The notes under the pieces are model-generated. The model did not search any database, was not told the DNA's origin, and worked only from the letters and a program-made list of their open reading frames with translations. DNA of 64,000 nt from Halobacterium sp. CBA1132 (lineage in GTDB: Archaea; Halobacteriota; Halobacteria; Halobacteriales; Halobacteriaceae): positions 1,550,001-1,614,000 of the forward strand of contig NZ_BCMZ01000001.1 of NCBI RefSeq assembly GCF_001485535.1. The letters are read 5' to 3'. Made by a program: the position numbers and the translations under genes. This document shows, piece after piece, positions 31,878 through 40,489 of this stretch (position 1 is the stretch's first letter; each line of letters starts with the position of its first letter).

Positions 31878-32156
31878 ATGACCACGACGACCGACTGGCA
31901 CGCCCACCTCTCGGAGACGCCCGTGCCGCTGGACCGCGAGCGCGAACTGCTCGACGTCCGCGAGATGGGGCCGCCGAACCCGCTCGTGCAAACGCTGGAG
32001 ACGCTGCCGGACCTCGCCGACGACGTCGTCCTCGTGCAGGTCAACGACCGCGCGCCCCAGCACCTCTACCCGAAACTCGGCGACCGGGGCTACGAGTACG
32101 CGACCGTCGAGGCCGACGACGCCGTCGTCACGGGCATCTGGGTCGCCGACCCCTAG
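31878..32156 (+). CDS. DUF2249 domain protein
   Basis: 92 residues. The domain reads LLDVREMGPPNPLVQTLETL, VLVQVNDRAPQHLYPKLGDR and GYEYATVEADDAVVTGIWVA. It has an N-terminal extension (DWHAHLSETPVPLDRER) relative to the copy at 25810 and Asn-Asp-Arg in place of Asn-Ser-Phe in the central loop. NarO-like site at 38 bases. It converges with the pyridoxamine-oxidase-like gene, the two stops overlapping by four bases. Confidence 0.88.
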   Translation: MTTTTDWHAHLSETPVPLDRERELLDVREMGPPNPLVQTLETLPDLADDVVLVQVNDRAPQHLYPKLGDRGYEYATVEADDAVVTGIWVADP

Positions 32157-32611
32157 GGGCTCTGCCGCCCGGTCGCGTCCGTCGGGCGGAGTTCGTACCA
32201 CGTCGCGTCCAACACCGCGGGGTCGGCGTCGAAGACGCTCATTCCGACGCTCGTCGCCTGCTCGGCGTACGTCCGCTGTTCGTCCGGACCGGGCTCCGGG
32301 ATGCGGGCGAGGACGCCGTCGACGACGACGCTCGCCCAGTCGTCTGGCGAGTCGACATCGTAGGCGACGAGCGTCGCGGGCGTCTCTTCTCTCGGGTGTG
32401 TGTCCGCGCCGTCGGCCGCGGACAGCAGTTGGAACACGCAGCGGTCAGTCTCGTCGTCGTAGCCGAACGAGACCGGAATCGAGCGCGGGTCGTCCGCGTG
32501 GAGCGTGAGCACGCCGTCGCCCGCCGACTGGAGATACTCCGACACGGCGTCGTCGCTCATCTGAACGTCGGGAGCAGAGGACGCAGACGCTGGAGACGTC
32601 GAATCAGACAT
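32153..32611 (-). CDS. Pyridoxamine 5'-phosphate oxidase-like (FMN-binding split barrel) protein
   Basis: 152 residues from MSDSTSPASA. A Ser/Ala-rich start is followed by a split-barrel: GVLTLHADDPRSIPVSFGYD, CVFQLLSAADG, TLVAYDVDSPDDWASVVVDG and a C-terminal TWYELRPTDATGR. The family includes flavin or F420-dependent reductases and heme-binding members; cofactor cannot be decided. The gene is just outside the denitrification region and shows no CGAA-N4-TTCG site. Confidence 0.82.
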   Translation of the reverse strand: MSDSTSPASASSAPDVQMSDDAVSEYLQSAGDGVLTLHADDPRSIPVSFGYDDETDRCVFQLLSAADGADTHPREETPATLVAYDVDSPDDWASVVVDGVLARIPEPGPDEQRTYAEQATSVGMSVFDADPAVLDATWYELRPTDATGRQSP

Positions 32612-32753
32612 ACACAGCCCCCGTACTCGAAGGACGCCGTTAATCGCGGCCGTCGTTCCAACGTCGTGGGAACCGGCGACAGTCAGCCGAGTTAACAACA
32701 CGAGCTGCTTCTTTTAATACAATAACTCATAGCGAGCCGTCGTTCTAACAGCT

Positions 32754-32764
32754 GAATTAATAAC
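32754..32764 (+). promoter_or_regulatory. TATA-like box for the metal ATPase gene
   Basis: GAATTAATAAC is centred about 31 bases before the ATG at 32790, indicating a leaderless transcript. Confidence 0.55.
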
Positions 32765-32789
32765 TGGGTAGTCCGTAGGTCCAGATACA

Positions 32790-35108
32790 ATGACCGACGA
32801 CGCCGCCGGCGAGACAGCCGCCACCCTGACCGCCCGACTGTCGGTCCCCGATATGGACTGCCCGTCCTGCGCCGGCAAAGTCGAACACGCCCTCGACGGC
32901 GTGGCCGGCGTCGACTCCTTCGACACCCAGCCGACGACCGGCCGCGTCGTCGTCACCTACGACCCCGACGAGGCCGACGAAGCCGAGCTGGTCGCCGCTA
33001 TCGAGTCCGCGGGCTACGAGGTGACCGGCCGGTCCGGCGAGAGCGAGGGCGAGCGCACCGAGCCCGCCAGCCCAGGCTCCGTCTGGACGAGTCCGCGCGC
33101 GCTGAAGACGTGGGCCAGCGGCGTCCTCGTCGCCGCCGGCTTCCTGCTGGAGTTCCTCCTCCCCGGCTCGAACGCCGCAATCGCGGAAGTGCTGGGCAGC
33201 GACGTGTTGCTGTCCGACGCCGCGTTCCTCGGCGGCATCCTCATCGCGGGCCAGCCCATCGTCCGCGGCGGCTACTACTCGCTGAAGAGCCTGAACCTCG
33301 ACATCGACTTGCTGATGTCCGTCGCCATCTTCGGCGCCGTCGCCGCCAGCGTCGCGTTCGGCGAGCGCCTCTACTTCGAAGCGGCGACGCTCGCGGTCCT
33401 GTTCAGCGTCTCCGAACTCCTGGAGTCGTACTCGATGGACCGCGCGCGCAGCTCCCTCGAAGAGCTGATGGAACTCTCGCCGGACGAAGCGACGGTCCGG
33501 CGGGACGGCGGGGAGGTCACGATTCCCGTCGAAGACGTCCGCGTCGGCGACCGCGTGGTCGTCCGGCCGGGTGAGAAGATTCCGATGGACGGCGTGGTCG
33601 TCGAGGGCGAGAGCGCGGTGAACCAGGCGCCGATTACGGGCGAGAGCGTCCCCGTCGACAAGACCGAGGGCGACGACGTGTACGCCGGCACCATCAACGA
33701 GGCCGGCTACCTCGAAGTCCAAGTCACCGCGGAAGCCACGGAGAACACGCTCGCGCGAATCGTCGAGATGGTCGAGGACGCGCAAGCCAACCAGACCGAC
33801 CGCGAGCAGTTCGTCGAGCGCTTCGCCGCCTACTACACGCCCGTCGTCGTCGGCGCCGGCATCCTCGTCGGCGTCGTCCCGCCGCTGTTCTTCGGGGCGT
33901 CGTGGCCGACGTGGATTCTGCGCGGCCTCACGCTGTTCGTGCTCGCCTGCCCCTGCGCGTTCGTCATCTCCACGCCCGTTTCGGTGGTTTCGGGTGTCAC
34001 GAGCGCCGCGAAGAACGGCGTGCTCGTGAAGGGCGGCAACCACCTCGAAGCGATGGGCGCCGTCGACGCCGTCGCGTTCGACAAGACGGGCACGCTCACG
34101 AAGGGCGAACTCACCGTCACGGACGTCGTCGCGCTCGGTGACAACGACGAGGAGGACGTGCTACGCTGCGCGCGCGGCCTCGAAGCCCGCAGCGAACACC
34201 CCATCGGGGACGCCATCGTCGAGCACGCCGCCGACCGGGACATCGAGAGCCGAACCGTCTCGGACTTCGAGAGCGTCACCGGGAAGGGCGTGCGCGCTGA
34301 CCTCGACGGCACCACCCACTACGCGGGCAAACCCGGCTACTTCGCGGACCTCGGGTTCGACCTCTCGCACGTCCACGCCGCCACCGACGGCGGGGTAGTC
34401 ACGCAGAAGAGCCGCGACCTCTGCGAGCGCAACGACTGCCTGGACCTCCTCGAAGACCTCGTGCCCGAACTCCAGAGCGAGGGCAAGACGGTCGTCCTCG
34501 TCGGTACTGACGACGAACTGGAGGGCGTCATCGCGGTCGCCGACGAGGTCCGCCCCGAGGCGAAGGCGTCCGTCCAGCGCCTCCGCGACCTCGGCGTCGA
34601 ACACACCGTGATGCTCACCGGGGACAACGAGCGCACTGCCGCCGCCATCGCCGAGCAGGTGGGCGTCGACGAGTTCCGCGCGGAACTGCTCCCCGAGCAG
34701 AAGGTCGAAGCCGTCGAGGACCTCACCGACGAGTTCGAAGCGGTTGCGATGGTCGGGGACGGCGTCAACGACGCGCCCGCGCTCGCCACCGCCACCGTCG
34801 GCGTCGCGATGGGTGCTGCAGGCACGGACACCGCCCTCGAAACGGCGGACATCGCGCTGATGGGCGACGACCTGACTCGGCTCCCGTACCTCTACGACCT
34901 CTCCGGCCGCACCACCGGCGTCATCCGGCAGAACGTCTGGTCGAGCCTTGCCGCGAAAGCGATTCTCGCGGCGGGTGTCCCCCTCGGCCTCGTCCCCATC
35001 TGGGTCGCCGTCCTCGTCGGCGACGCCGGCATGACCACCGCCGTCACCGCGAACGCGATGCGGCTCTCGCGCGTGAAACCGGAACTGGACGCCGAGGGCG
35101 AGGAGTAG
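32790..35108 (+). CDS. Heavy-metal P1B-type ATPase (Zn2+/Cd2+/Co2+ or Cu type)
   Basis: 772 residues. N-terminal HMA domain (about 10-75) with MDCPSCAGKVEHAL, then eight TM helices. Membrane metal site ACPCAFVISTPVSVVSGV, phosphorylation site AFDKTGTLTKGEL, the nucleotide-domain SEHPIGDAIVEHA, and the hinge MVGDGVNDAPALA are all present. The S/T-P-V after the CPC is more like the Zn/Cd (ZntA) subgroup than the copper one, but the HMA motif is shared. An insertion with two Cys (RDLCERNDCLDLL) lies in the nucleotide-binding domain. It exports metal at the cost of ATP. Confidence 0.95.
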   Translation: MTDDAAGETAATLTARLSVPDMDCPSCAGKVEHALDGVAGVDSFDTQPTTGRVVVTYDPDEADEAELVAAIESAGYEVTGRSGESEGERTEPASPGSVWTSPRALKTWASGVLVAAGFLLEFLLPGSNAAIAEVLGSDVLLSDAAFLGGILIAGQPIVRGGYYSLKSLNLDIDLLMSVAIFGAVAASVAFGERLYFEAATLAVLFSVSELLESYSMDRARSSLEELMELSPDEATVRRDGGEVTIPVEDVRVGDRVVVRPGEKIPMDGVVVEGESAVNQAPITGESVPVDKTEGDDVYAGTINEAGYLEVQVTAEATENTLARIVEMVEDAQANQTDREQFVERFAAYYTPVVVGAGILVGVVPPLFFGASWPTWILRGLTLFVLACPCAFVISTPVSVVSGVTSAAKNGVLVKGGNHLEAMGAVDAVAFDKTGTLTKGELTVTDVVALGDNDEEDVLRCARGLEARSEHPIGDAIVEHAADRDIESRTVSDFESVTGKGVRADLDGTTHYAGKPGYFADLGFDLSHVHAATDGGVVTQKSRDLCERNDCLDLLEDLVPELQSEGKTVVLVGTDDELEGVIAVADEVRPEAKASVQRLRDLGVEHTVMLTGDNERTAAAIAEQVGVDEFRAELLPEQKVEAVEDLTDEFEAVAMVGDGVNDAPALATATVGVAMGAAGTDTALETADIALMGDDLTRLPYLYDLSGRTTGVIRQNVWSSLAAKAILAAGVPLGLVPIWVAVLVGDAGMTTAVTANAMRLSRVKPELDAEGEE

Positions 35109-35736
35109 CAGCGTCGCTACGTGGTTTACCTCAATCGGCTAATCTTACCTTGGTAAGTGTAAGGGGAGACAAAAACGGAGTTGACATCTCAGAATGGTCA
35201 AAACATTTTTATGTCTGTAGAAATAAGTAATATGTATGAGTTTAACATCTGGCCCGAATTCTAAATCGGCATTTGATGAAATGCGGGAAAGACCCGTAGG
35301 AAGTGCTCTACCACTCGTTCTATCGATTTCTGATGTGGTAAAACTGTATGGCTCTGGTGAGGCGGTTCGTACACCAATCCATAATGGGACGAATAGCAAC
35401 ACAACAATTATGATTGATTTAATATCGCTTCTTCTTCAGATTCTACTTCTGGCGATTAGCGTCTACGACATGATGTCGGACGAATAGAACCGAAGTGTAG
35501 ATTCTCCACCCTACCATCTTCTCTATAGGGCGTACCGGAGGATCATATCCCACCAATCGCGATTACTTTGAGTTCTCGCGAGTACGGTTCAAAAAACAGA
35601 GTAGAGACGCAGGTTCTATCGGCTTCGCGGGCCGAGTCACCACGCCAGCCCGAGGCTTGCGAATACGACCACTTCCGACGCGTAGAACGCGAGTAAGTGT
35701 TTTGCCCGCGCTCGCGGCGCTCGAAAAGCGGCGGAG
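35109..35736. other. AT-rich gap of 628 bases
   Basis: From about 35150 to 35600 the base composition drops well below that of neighbours, with A/T runs rare elsewhere. It holds one plausible small gene at 35236. On the minus strand a frame ending at 35543 reads EADRTCVSTLFFEPYSRELK before its stop and could be the tail of a lost gene, but nothing upstream supports it. No transposase or terminal repeats are visible. Confidence 0.5.
35236..35487 (+). CDS. Small protein with C-terminal membrane helix, AT-rich (uncertain gene)
   Basis: 83 residues. The N-terminal 55 residues are polar; a hydrophobic helix (IDLISLLLQILLLAISVYDM) lies near the C-terminus. The start is preceded by TTTTTATG and AAATAAGTAATATG, plausible promoter material. 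Codon use is unlike that of neighbours (AT-rich), suggesting a transferred or orphan gene. No homologue is recognised and the frame could be fortuitous. Confidence 0.35.
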   Translation: MSLTSGPNSKSAFDEMRERPVGSALPLVLSISDVVKLYGSGEAVRTPIHNGTNSNTTIMIDLISLLLQILLLAISVYDMMSDE

Positions 35737-37842
35737 TCAGTCGTCGGCGTGCGCGTCGAGGTCCGCACCGCGCTCCGCCACGGTCACGTCGACGGCGGCG
35801 GCCTTGTACTCGGGAATCTTCGCGCGCTCGTCGAGCACGTCGTTCGTCAGCACGTTCGCCGAGGCGTCCGCGAAGTGCGGCGTCGTCCACACGACGCCCT
35901 CCTTGATTGCCTCCGTGACGTTCGCGCGCAGCGTGATTTCGCCGCGACGCGACCGCAGCGTCACGCTGTCGCCGTCCGCGACGCCGTACCGCTCGGCGTC
36001 CGCGGGGTGGACGTCCACGAAGTTCTCGGGGTGCTGGCGGGAGAGCGTCGCCGAGCGCCGGCTCATCGTCCCCGTGTTGTAGTGCTCTTCGAGGCGCGCC
36101 GTCGTCAGAATCAGGGGGTACTCCTCGTCGGGCGTCTCCCGCGGGGGCTGGTGGCGCACGCCCTCGATTTGCCCGAGGCCGCTCGGGGTGTCGAAGGAGT
36201 CCGCGTAGAGGAACTGGTCGCCCTCGTCACCGGGCTCGTAGCACGGCCAGTGCAGGCCGGTCTTGCCGAGTTCGTCGTAGGTCATCCCGTGGTAGATGGG
36301 GCAGACCTCGCGCAGCTCCTCGAAGACGTCCTCGGGGCCGTCGAAGCCCGAATCCTCGCCGAACAGCCGCGCGCCGACCTCGGTGAGGATGTCGAGGTCG
36401 TGGCGGGTGTGCTCGTGGACGTTCTCGACGCCCCGCATCCGCTGGACGCGGCGGTCCGTGTTCGTCACGGTGCCGCCGCGCTCGGCCCACGTCGTCGCCG
36501 GCAGCACGACGTCCGCGAAGTCGACGGTCTCCGTCGGGAAGATGTCCTGCACGACGACGAACTCCGTCTCCGAGAGGAGGTCCGCGACGCGGTCGGCGTT
36601 CGGCTCGCTCATCACTGGGTTCTCGCCCATGACGTAGAGACCGTGGACGGTGTCGCCGATGCTGTGCGTGATTTCGACGTTCGTGAGGCCGGGCTCGCTG
36701 GGAATCTCGAACCCCCAGACGTCCTCGACGGCCGCGCGGGCCTCGTCGTCTTCGACGGGCTGGTAGCCCGGGAGGACGTTCGGCATCGCGCCGACGTCGC
36801 TGGCGCCCTGCACGTTGTTCTGGCCGCGCAGCGGGTTCACGCCCGTCCCGGGCCGCCCGACGTTCCCGGTGACGAGCGCGAGGTTGATTTCGTTCTGGAC
36901 GTTGTCCACGCCGCAGGCGTGCTGGCTCATCCCCATCCCCGTGAAGATGGCGGCGTTGTCCGCGGTCGCGTACACGTCGGCCGCGCGCTCGATGGCGTCG
37001 AGCGGGACGCCGCACTCCTCCGCAGCGGCCGCCTTGTCGAAGTCGGCGAGCGTCTCCCGGAGGTCCTCGATGCCCTCGGTGCGCCCGGCGACGAACTCCT
37101 CGTCCACCCAGCCGTTCTCTAAGACGGTCTTCAGGACGGCGTTCAGCAGCGGGATGTCGGTCCCCGGCTCCAACTGGAGGTGTATGTGGCGGTCCGACTC
37201 GGCGATGTCGAACGACTCCGTGGTCTTGTTCGCGTGCGGGTCGACCTGAATCACGGTCGCGCCGTCCAGCACCGCCTGCCGGAAGTACTGGCTGTTCGCG
37301 ATTGGGTGCTGTTCGCCGGGGTTGGCGCCCTGAATCCAGAAGACGTCGGCCTCGTCGCGGAGGTCGGCCATGCTGTTGGTCATCGCGCCCGCGCCGAGGC
37401 TCTCGCGGAGCGCGTACACCGTCGACGCGTGGCACATCCGCGTGCAGTTGTCGACGTTGTTCGTGCCGTACCGCCGCGCGAGCTTCTGGAGGAGGTAGTT
37501 CTCCTCGTTCATCGTCTTCGAGGACGCGTAGAACCCCATCCCGTCCGGGCCGTGCTCGTCCCGAATCGCCTCCATCTCCGCGACCACCCGCGAGAGGGCT
37601 TCGTCCCACGACGCCGGCCGGAGGTCGCCGTCCTCCCGAATCAGCGGCTCGGTCAGCCGGTCCTCGTGGGCGACGACCTGCGCGGCCGCGCCGCCCTTGA
37701 TGCAGACGCGGCCCTCGTTGACCGGCGCGTCGCCCCACGGCGCGAAGCTGACGTCGCCGGGTTCCTCGCCCTGCCGGACGCCGATGCCGCAGCCCACGCC
37801 GCAGTACGGACAGATGGTCTTCGTCGGTTCCTCACTCGACAC
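35737..37842 (-). CDS. Formate dehydrogenase-type molybdopterin oxidoreductase (alpha subunit)
   Basis: 701 residues, GTG start. The N-terminal [4Fe-4S] set is C11-x2-C14-x3-C18 and C47 (CPYCGVGCGIG, GRVCIKGG). The putative Mo/W ligand is C137, followed by His, in CTRMCHAS, as in Cys-type formate dehydrogenases. The segments GAGAMTNSMADL, GVNPLRGQNNVQGASDVGAMPNVLPGYQ and TWAERGGTVTNTDRRVQRM parallel E. coli FdhF closely. No Tat signal, so it is cytoplasmic. Partner electron-transfer subunits are not adjacent; ferredoxin could be the acceptor. Assimilatory nitrate reductase is a weaker alternative. Confidence 0.88.
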   Translation of the reverse strand: MSSEEPTKTICPYCGVGCGIGVRQGEEPGDVSFAPWGDAPVNEGRVCIKGGAAAQVVAHEDRLTEPLIREDGDLRPASWDEALSRVVAEMEAIRDEHGPDGMGFYASSKTMNEENYLLQKLARRYGTNNVDNCTRMCHASTVYALRESLGAGAMTNSMADLRDEADVFWIQGANPGEQHPIANSQYFRQAVLDGATVIQVDPHANKTTESFDIAESDRHIHLQLEPGTDIPLLNAVLKTVLENGWVDEEFVAGRTEGIEDLRETLADFDKAAAAEECGVPLDAIERAADVYATADNAAIFTGMGMSQHACGVDNVQNEINLALVTGNVGRPGTGVNPLRGQNNVQGASDVGAMPNVLPGYQPVEDDEARAAVEDVWGFEIPSEPGLTNVEITHSIGDTVHGLYVMGENPVMSEPNADRVADLLSETEFVVVQDIFPTETVDFADVVLPATTWAERGGTVTNTDRRVQRMRGVENVHEHTRHDLDILTEVGARLFGEDSGFDGPEDVFEELREVCPIYHGMTYDELGKTGLHWPCYEPGDEGDQFLYADSFDTPSGLGQIEGVRHQPPRETPDEEYPLILTTARLEEHYNTGTMSRRSATLSRQHPENFVDVHPADAERYGVADGDSVTLRSRRGEITLRANVTEAIKEGVVWTTPHFADASANVLTNDVLDERAKIPEYKAAAVDVTVAERGADLDAHADD

Positions 37843-37935
37843 GCCCGACCGCCTCCGTTGAGCCGCCAGTCATGTGTGTCACTCTAGCAAGCGCGGGCAA
37901 GAGTCTTTCCGCGATGCCGAGCGCGTGGGAACCGC

Positions 37936-38685
37936 TCAGGCGCGCGGCGCGTCGAGGAAGTCGAGGTCGACGCCGTCCAGCGAGACGAACTCCGCGACGA
38001 ACTCGGTGGCGGGCTCGTGGTAGACCTCCGCGGGCGTCCCGACCTGTTCGAGTGCGCCGCCGTTCATCACGGCGATGCGGTCGCACATCGCCATCGCCTC
38101 CGCTTGGTCGTGCGTGACGTAGAGCGCGGTGACGTCGAGGCGGTCCAGCAGGTCGCCGAGTTCCTCCCGGAGCCGGCTCTTGAGCTTCGCGTCGAGGCCG
38201 GTCATCGGCTCGTCCAAGAGGAGAATCTCGGGCTCGATGGCGAGCGCGCGGGCGACGCCGACGCGCTGCTGCTGACCGCCGGACAGCGACGCGGGGTCGC
38301 GGTCGCGCAGCTCCGCGATGTCCAGCAGCTCCAGTAGCTCGTCGACGCGGCGCTGTCGCTCTTCACCGTCGACGCCGTGCATCCGCGGGCCGAACGCGAC
38401 GTTCTCCGCGACGGTCATGTGCTCGAACAGCGCGTACGACTGGAACACCAGCCCGACGTTGCGGTTCTCCGGCGGGACGTGCGTGACCTCGCCGTCGTCG
38501 AAGTAGACGCCGCCCGCGTCGGGCGTCTCGAAGCCCGCGACGGTGCGCAGCGTCGTCGTCTTCCCGCAGCCCGAGGGGCCGACGACGGCGAGCGTCTCGC
38601 CGTCCGGGACGGCCACGGAGACGTCGTCTATCGCTTTCGTGTCGCCGTACGCCTTCGTCACCGAGTCGAGTGTTACACGTGCCAT
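37936..38685 (-). CDS. ABC importer ATP-binding protein (PotA/ThiQ/FbpC type)
   Basis: 249 residues from MARVTLDSVTKAYG; the long upstream frame belongs to the antisense of the permease gene. Walker A VGPSGCGKTTTL, Q-loop LVFQSYALFEHM, signature LSGGQQQRVGVARAL, Walker B ILLLDEPMTGLDA, and H-loop YVTHDQAEAMAM. No C-terminal TOBE domain of full length is seen. Last gene of a four-gene importer operon; the stop of the upstream permease is 2 bases before its ATG. Confidence 0.95.
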   Translation of the reverse strand: MARVTLDSVTKAYGDTKAIDDVSVAVPDGETLAVVGPSGCGKTTTLRTVAGFETPDAGGVYFDDGEVTHVPPENRNVGLVFQSYALFEHMTVAENVAFGPRMHGVDGEERQRRVDELLELLDIAELRDRDPASLSGGQQQRVGVARALAIEPEILLLDEPMTGLDAKLKSRLREELGDLLDRLDVTALYVTHDQAEAMAMCDRIAVMNGGALEQVGTPAEVYHEPATEFVAEFVSLDGVDLDFLDAPRA

Positions 38686-38687
38686 AG

Positions 38688-39587
38688 TCAGTCGCCTCCG
38701 ATAGCGTCGAAGCCGCGGTTCCCGAGGCGCTGGAGCGCGACGGTGACCGCGACGACGATGCAGAAGAACAGCGACACCGCGGCCGCGGCCTGCGGGAACG
38801 CGCTGTTCGAGATGTGGCGCTGGAGGAACAGCGCCAGCGGCTGGGTGCCCTTCGCGTAGACGATGTACGAGAAGTTGAACTCCGCGGCCGCCAGCGTCCA
38901 GCAGATGATGGCGCCCGCGAGGATGCCCGAGCGCGCCTGCGGCACGATTACGGTGAGGAACGTCCGCGGCCAGGACGCGCCCAGCGACCGCGCGCTCTCC
39001 TCGATGCGCCGCAGGTCCATCGACTCGAACTCGCTGCGCACCGCCATCACCATGAACGGCGCCTTCAACAGCGAGTAGCCGACGATGAGGCCGAAGCTCG
39101 TCGCGGAGAGGTTCGGGTACGCGCGCAGGAACGCGACGCCGAGGACGACCCCGGGCACGAGCGGGAGCACGGAGAACGCGTCCACCCACTCCTTGCCGCG
39201 GAAGTCGTAGCGCGCGACGGCGTACGCGATAGGGACGCCGACGACGACGTTGATGGCGACGCCGCCGAGCGCGAGCGCGACGCTGAACGCCAACTCCGCG
39301 GGCACCTGAATGCCGATTCCGTTCGGGAGCGCGACCAGCGTCGTCCAGCCCATGCTGCGCTGGGAGCCGATGGTGTCCGCGAGCCCCAACACCACCCGCC
39401 AGTTGTCCAGCGTGCCCAGTCCCTCGGGGACGACGCCGGTCATCCGCGTGGCGAACGACCCGACGAACGTGTACGCGACCGGGAGGATGAGGAACGCCAG
39501 CGTCGCCGCGAGCACGGCGACGACGGCCGCGCGGCCGAACCGCCGGGAGGGCGCGACCCGGCGGTCGGCGGGCGCGTCGGCGCTCAC
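38688..39587 (-). CDS. ABC importer permease (second)
   Basis: 299 residues with a GTG start overlapping the previous gene's stop (GTGA). Six or so TM helices and the binding-protein-dependent permease EAA loop, ESARSLGASWPRTFLTVIVP. Resembles PotC/ThiP-half/FbpB-half permeases. Forms the channel with the permease encoded upstream. Confidence 0.93.
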   Translation of the reverse strand: MSADAPADRRVAPSRRFGRAAVVAVLAATLAFLILPVAYTFVGSFATRMTGVVPEGLGTLDNWRVVLGLADTIGSQRSMGWTTLVALPNGIGIQVPAELAFSVALALGGVAINVVVGVPIAYAVARYDFRGKEWVDAFSVLPLVPGVVLGVAFLRAYPNLSATSFGLIVGYSLLKAPFMVMAVRSEFESMDLRRIEESARSLGASWPRTFLTVIVPQARSGILAGAIICWTLAAAEFNFSYIVYAKGTQPLALFLQRHISNSAFPQAAAAVSLFFCIVVAVTVALQRLGNRGFDAIGGD

Positions 39588-40489
39588 AGCCCCACCTCCG
39601 CTTCGGTGTACCGGAGCGCGAGCGCGGTGAACGCGAACGCGAACGCGAAGTACGCGACGGCCATCGCGCCCGCGACGCGGAGGTCGAAGCCCGGGCCGAG
39701 TTCCCGCGAAATCTGGAGCGTCCAGACGACGAGGCTCTGAATCACGAGCAGCGTGCCGAAGATGGCCAGCGCGGTGCGGAACGTCAGCACGAGCGCGCCC
39801 GTGATGGCGGGCCGAATCGCGGGGAGCGTGACGTACCGGAACGTCTGGAACGGGGTCGCGCCGAGGCTCTGGGCGGCCTCCGCGGGGCGGTCGTCGACCT
39901 CCGCGTACGCGCCCCGGAGGATGAGCGTGGCGCGCGGAATCATCGAGTAGAGATACGCGAGGAACAGCCCGCTGGTGGTCGTGCCGAACGCGAGGTCGAG
40001 CGGGCTCGCCGCGGAGAACGCGGCGACGACGCTGGTGACCAGCCCGGTGTTCCCGACGAGCACGAGCACCATGAACGCCGCGACGATGCCCGGGAGGCTG
40101 ATGGGGAACGACACCAGCGTCACGAGCAGGTCGCCGGCGGGCAGGTCGTAGGTTTCGAGGGCGTGCGCGATGGGGACCGCGAGCCCCACCGCCGTCACCG
40201 TCGTCGCGGCCGCGAACCACAGCGTGTTGACCGCGACGCCGCGGTAGTAGGGGTCCGTCAGCAGCGTCTCGTAGGCCGCGAGCGTGAACCCGACGGAGTC
40301 GTAGGTCTGCGTGGAGACGCTGATGCGCGCGACCTCCACGAGCGGGAAGACGCCCGCGACGACCGCGAGCGCGGCGAACGGCAGGCACAGCGCGACGATG
40401 CGGCGGCGCTCGCGGTCGCGCTCCGTGACCGGCGCGAGCAGCCAGTCGGGCGCGGTCACGGAGTCGGCGAGCCGACCCGCGACGGACAT
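39584..40489 (-). CDS. ABC importer permease (first)
   Basis: 301 residues, ATG overlapping the stop of the binding-protein gene (ATGA). Six TM helices; EAA loop AEAAQSLGATPFQTFRYVTLP. The cytoplasmic N-terminus (about 30 residues) is basic/acidic mixed. Works with the second permease and the ATPase. Confidence 0.93.
   Translation of the reverse strand: MSVAGRLADSVTAPDWLLAPVTERDRERRRIVALCLPFAALAVVAGVFPLVEVARISVSTQTYDSVGFTLAAYETLLTDPYYRGVAVNTLWFAAATTVTAVGLAVPIAHALETYDLPAGDLLVTLVSFPISLPGIVAAFMVLVLVGNTGLVTSVVAAFSAASPLDLAFGTTTSGLFLAYLYSMIPRATLILRGAYAEVDDRPAEAAQSLGATPFQTFRYVTLPAIRPAITGALVLTFRTALAIFGTLLVIQSLVVWTLQISRELGPGFDLRVAGAMAVAYFAFAFAFTALALRYTEAEVGL

Noticed and set aside
35737..37842. Nitrate reductase catalytic subunit
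   Set aside because: The Cys-His ligand region and long similarity to FdhF favour formate dehydrogenase; no nitrate reductase beta subunit or Tat signal is present.
38688..40388. Single 566-residue permease reading through both permease genes
   Set aside because: The real proteins overlap by GTGA at 39584-39587; the upstream part of this frame is antisense-like Arg/Ala-rich sequence.
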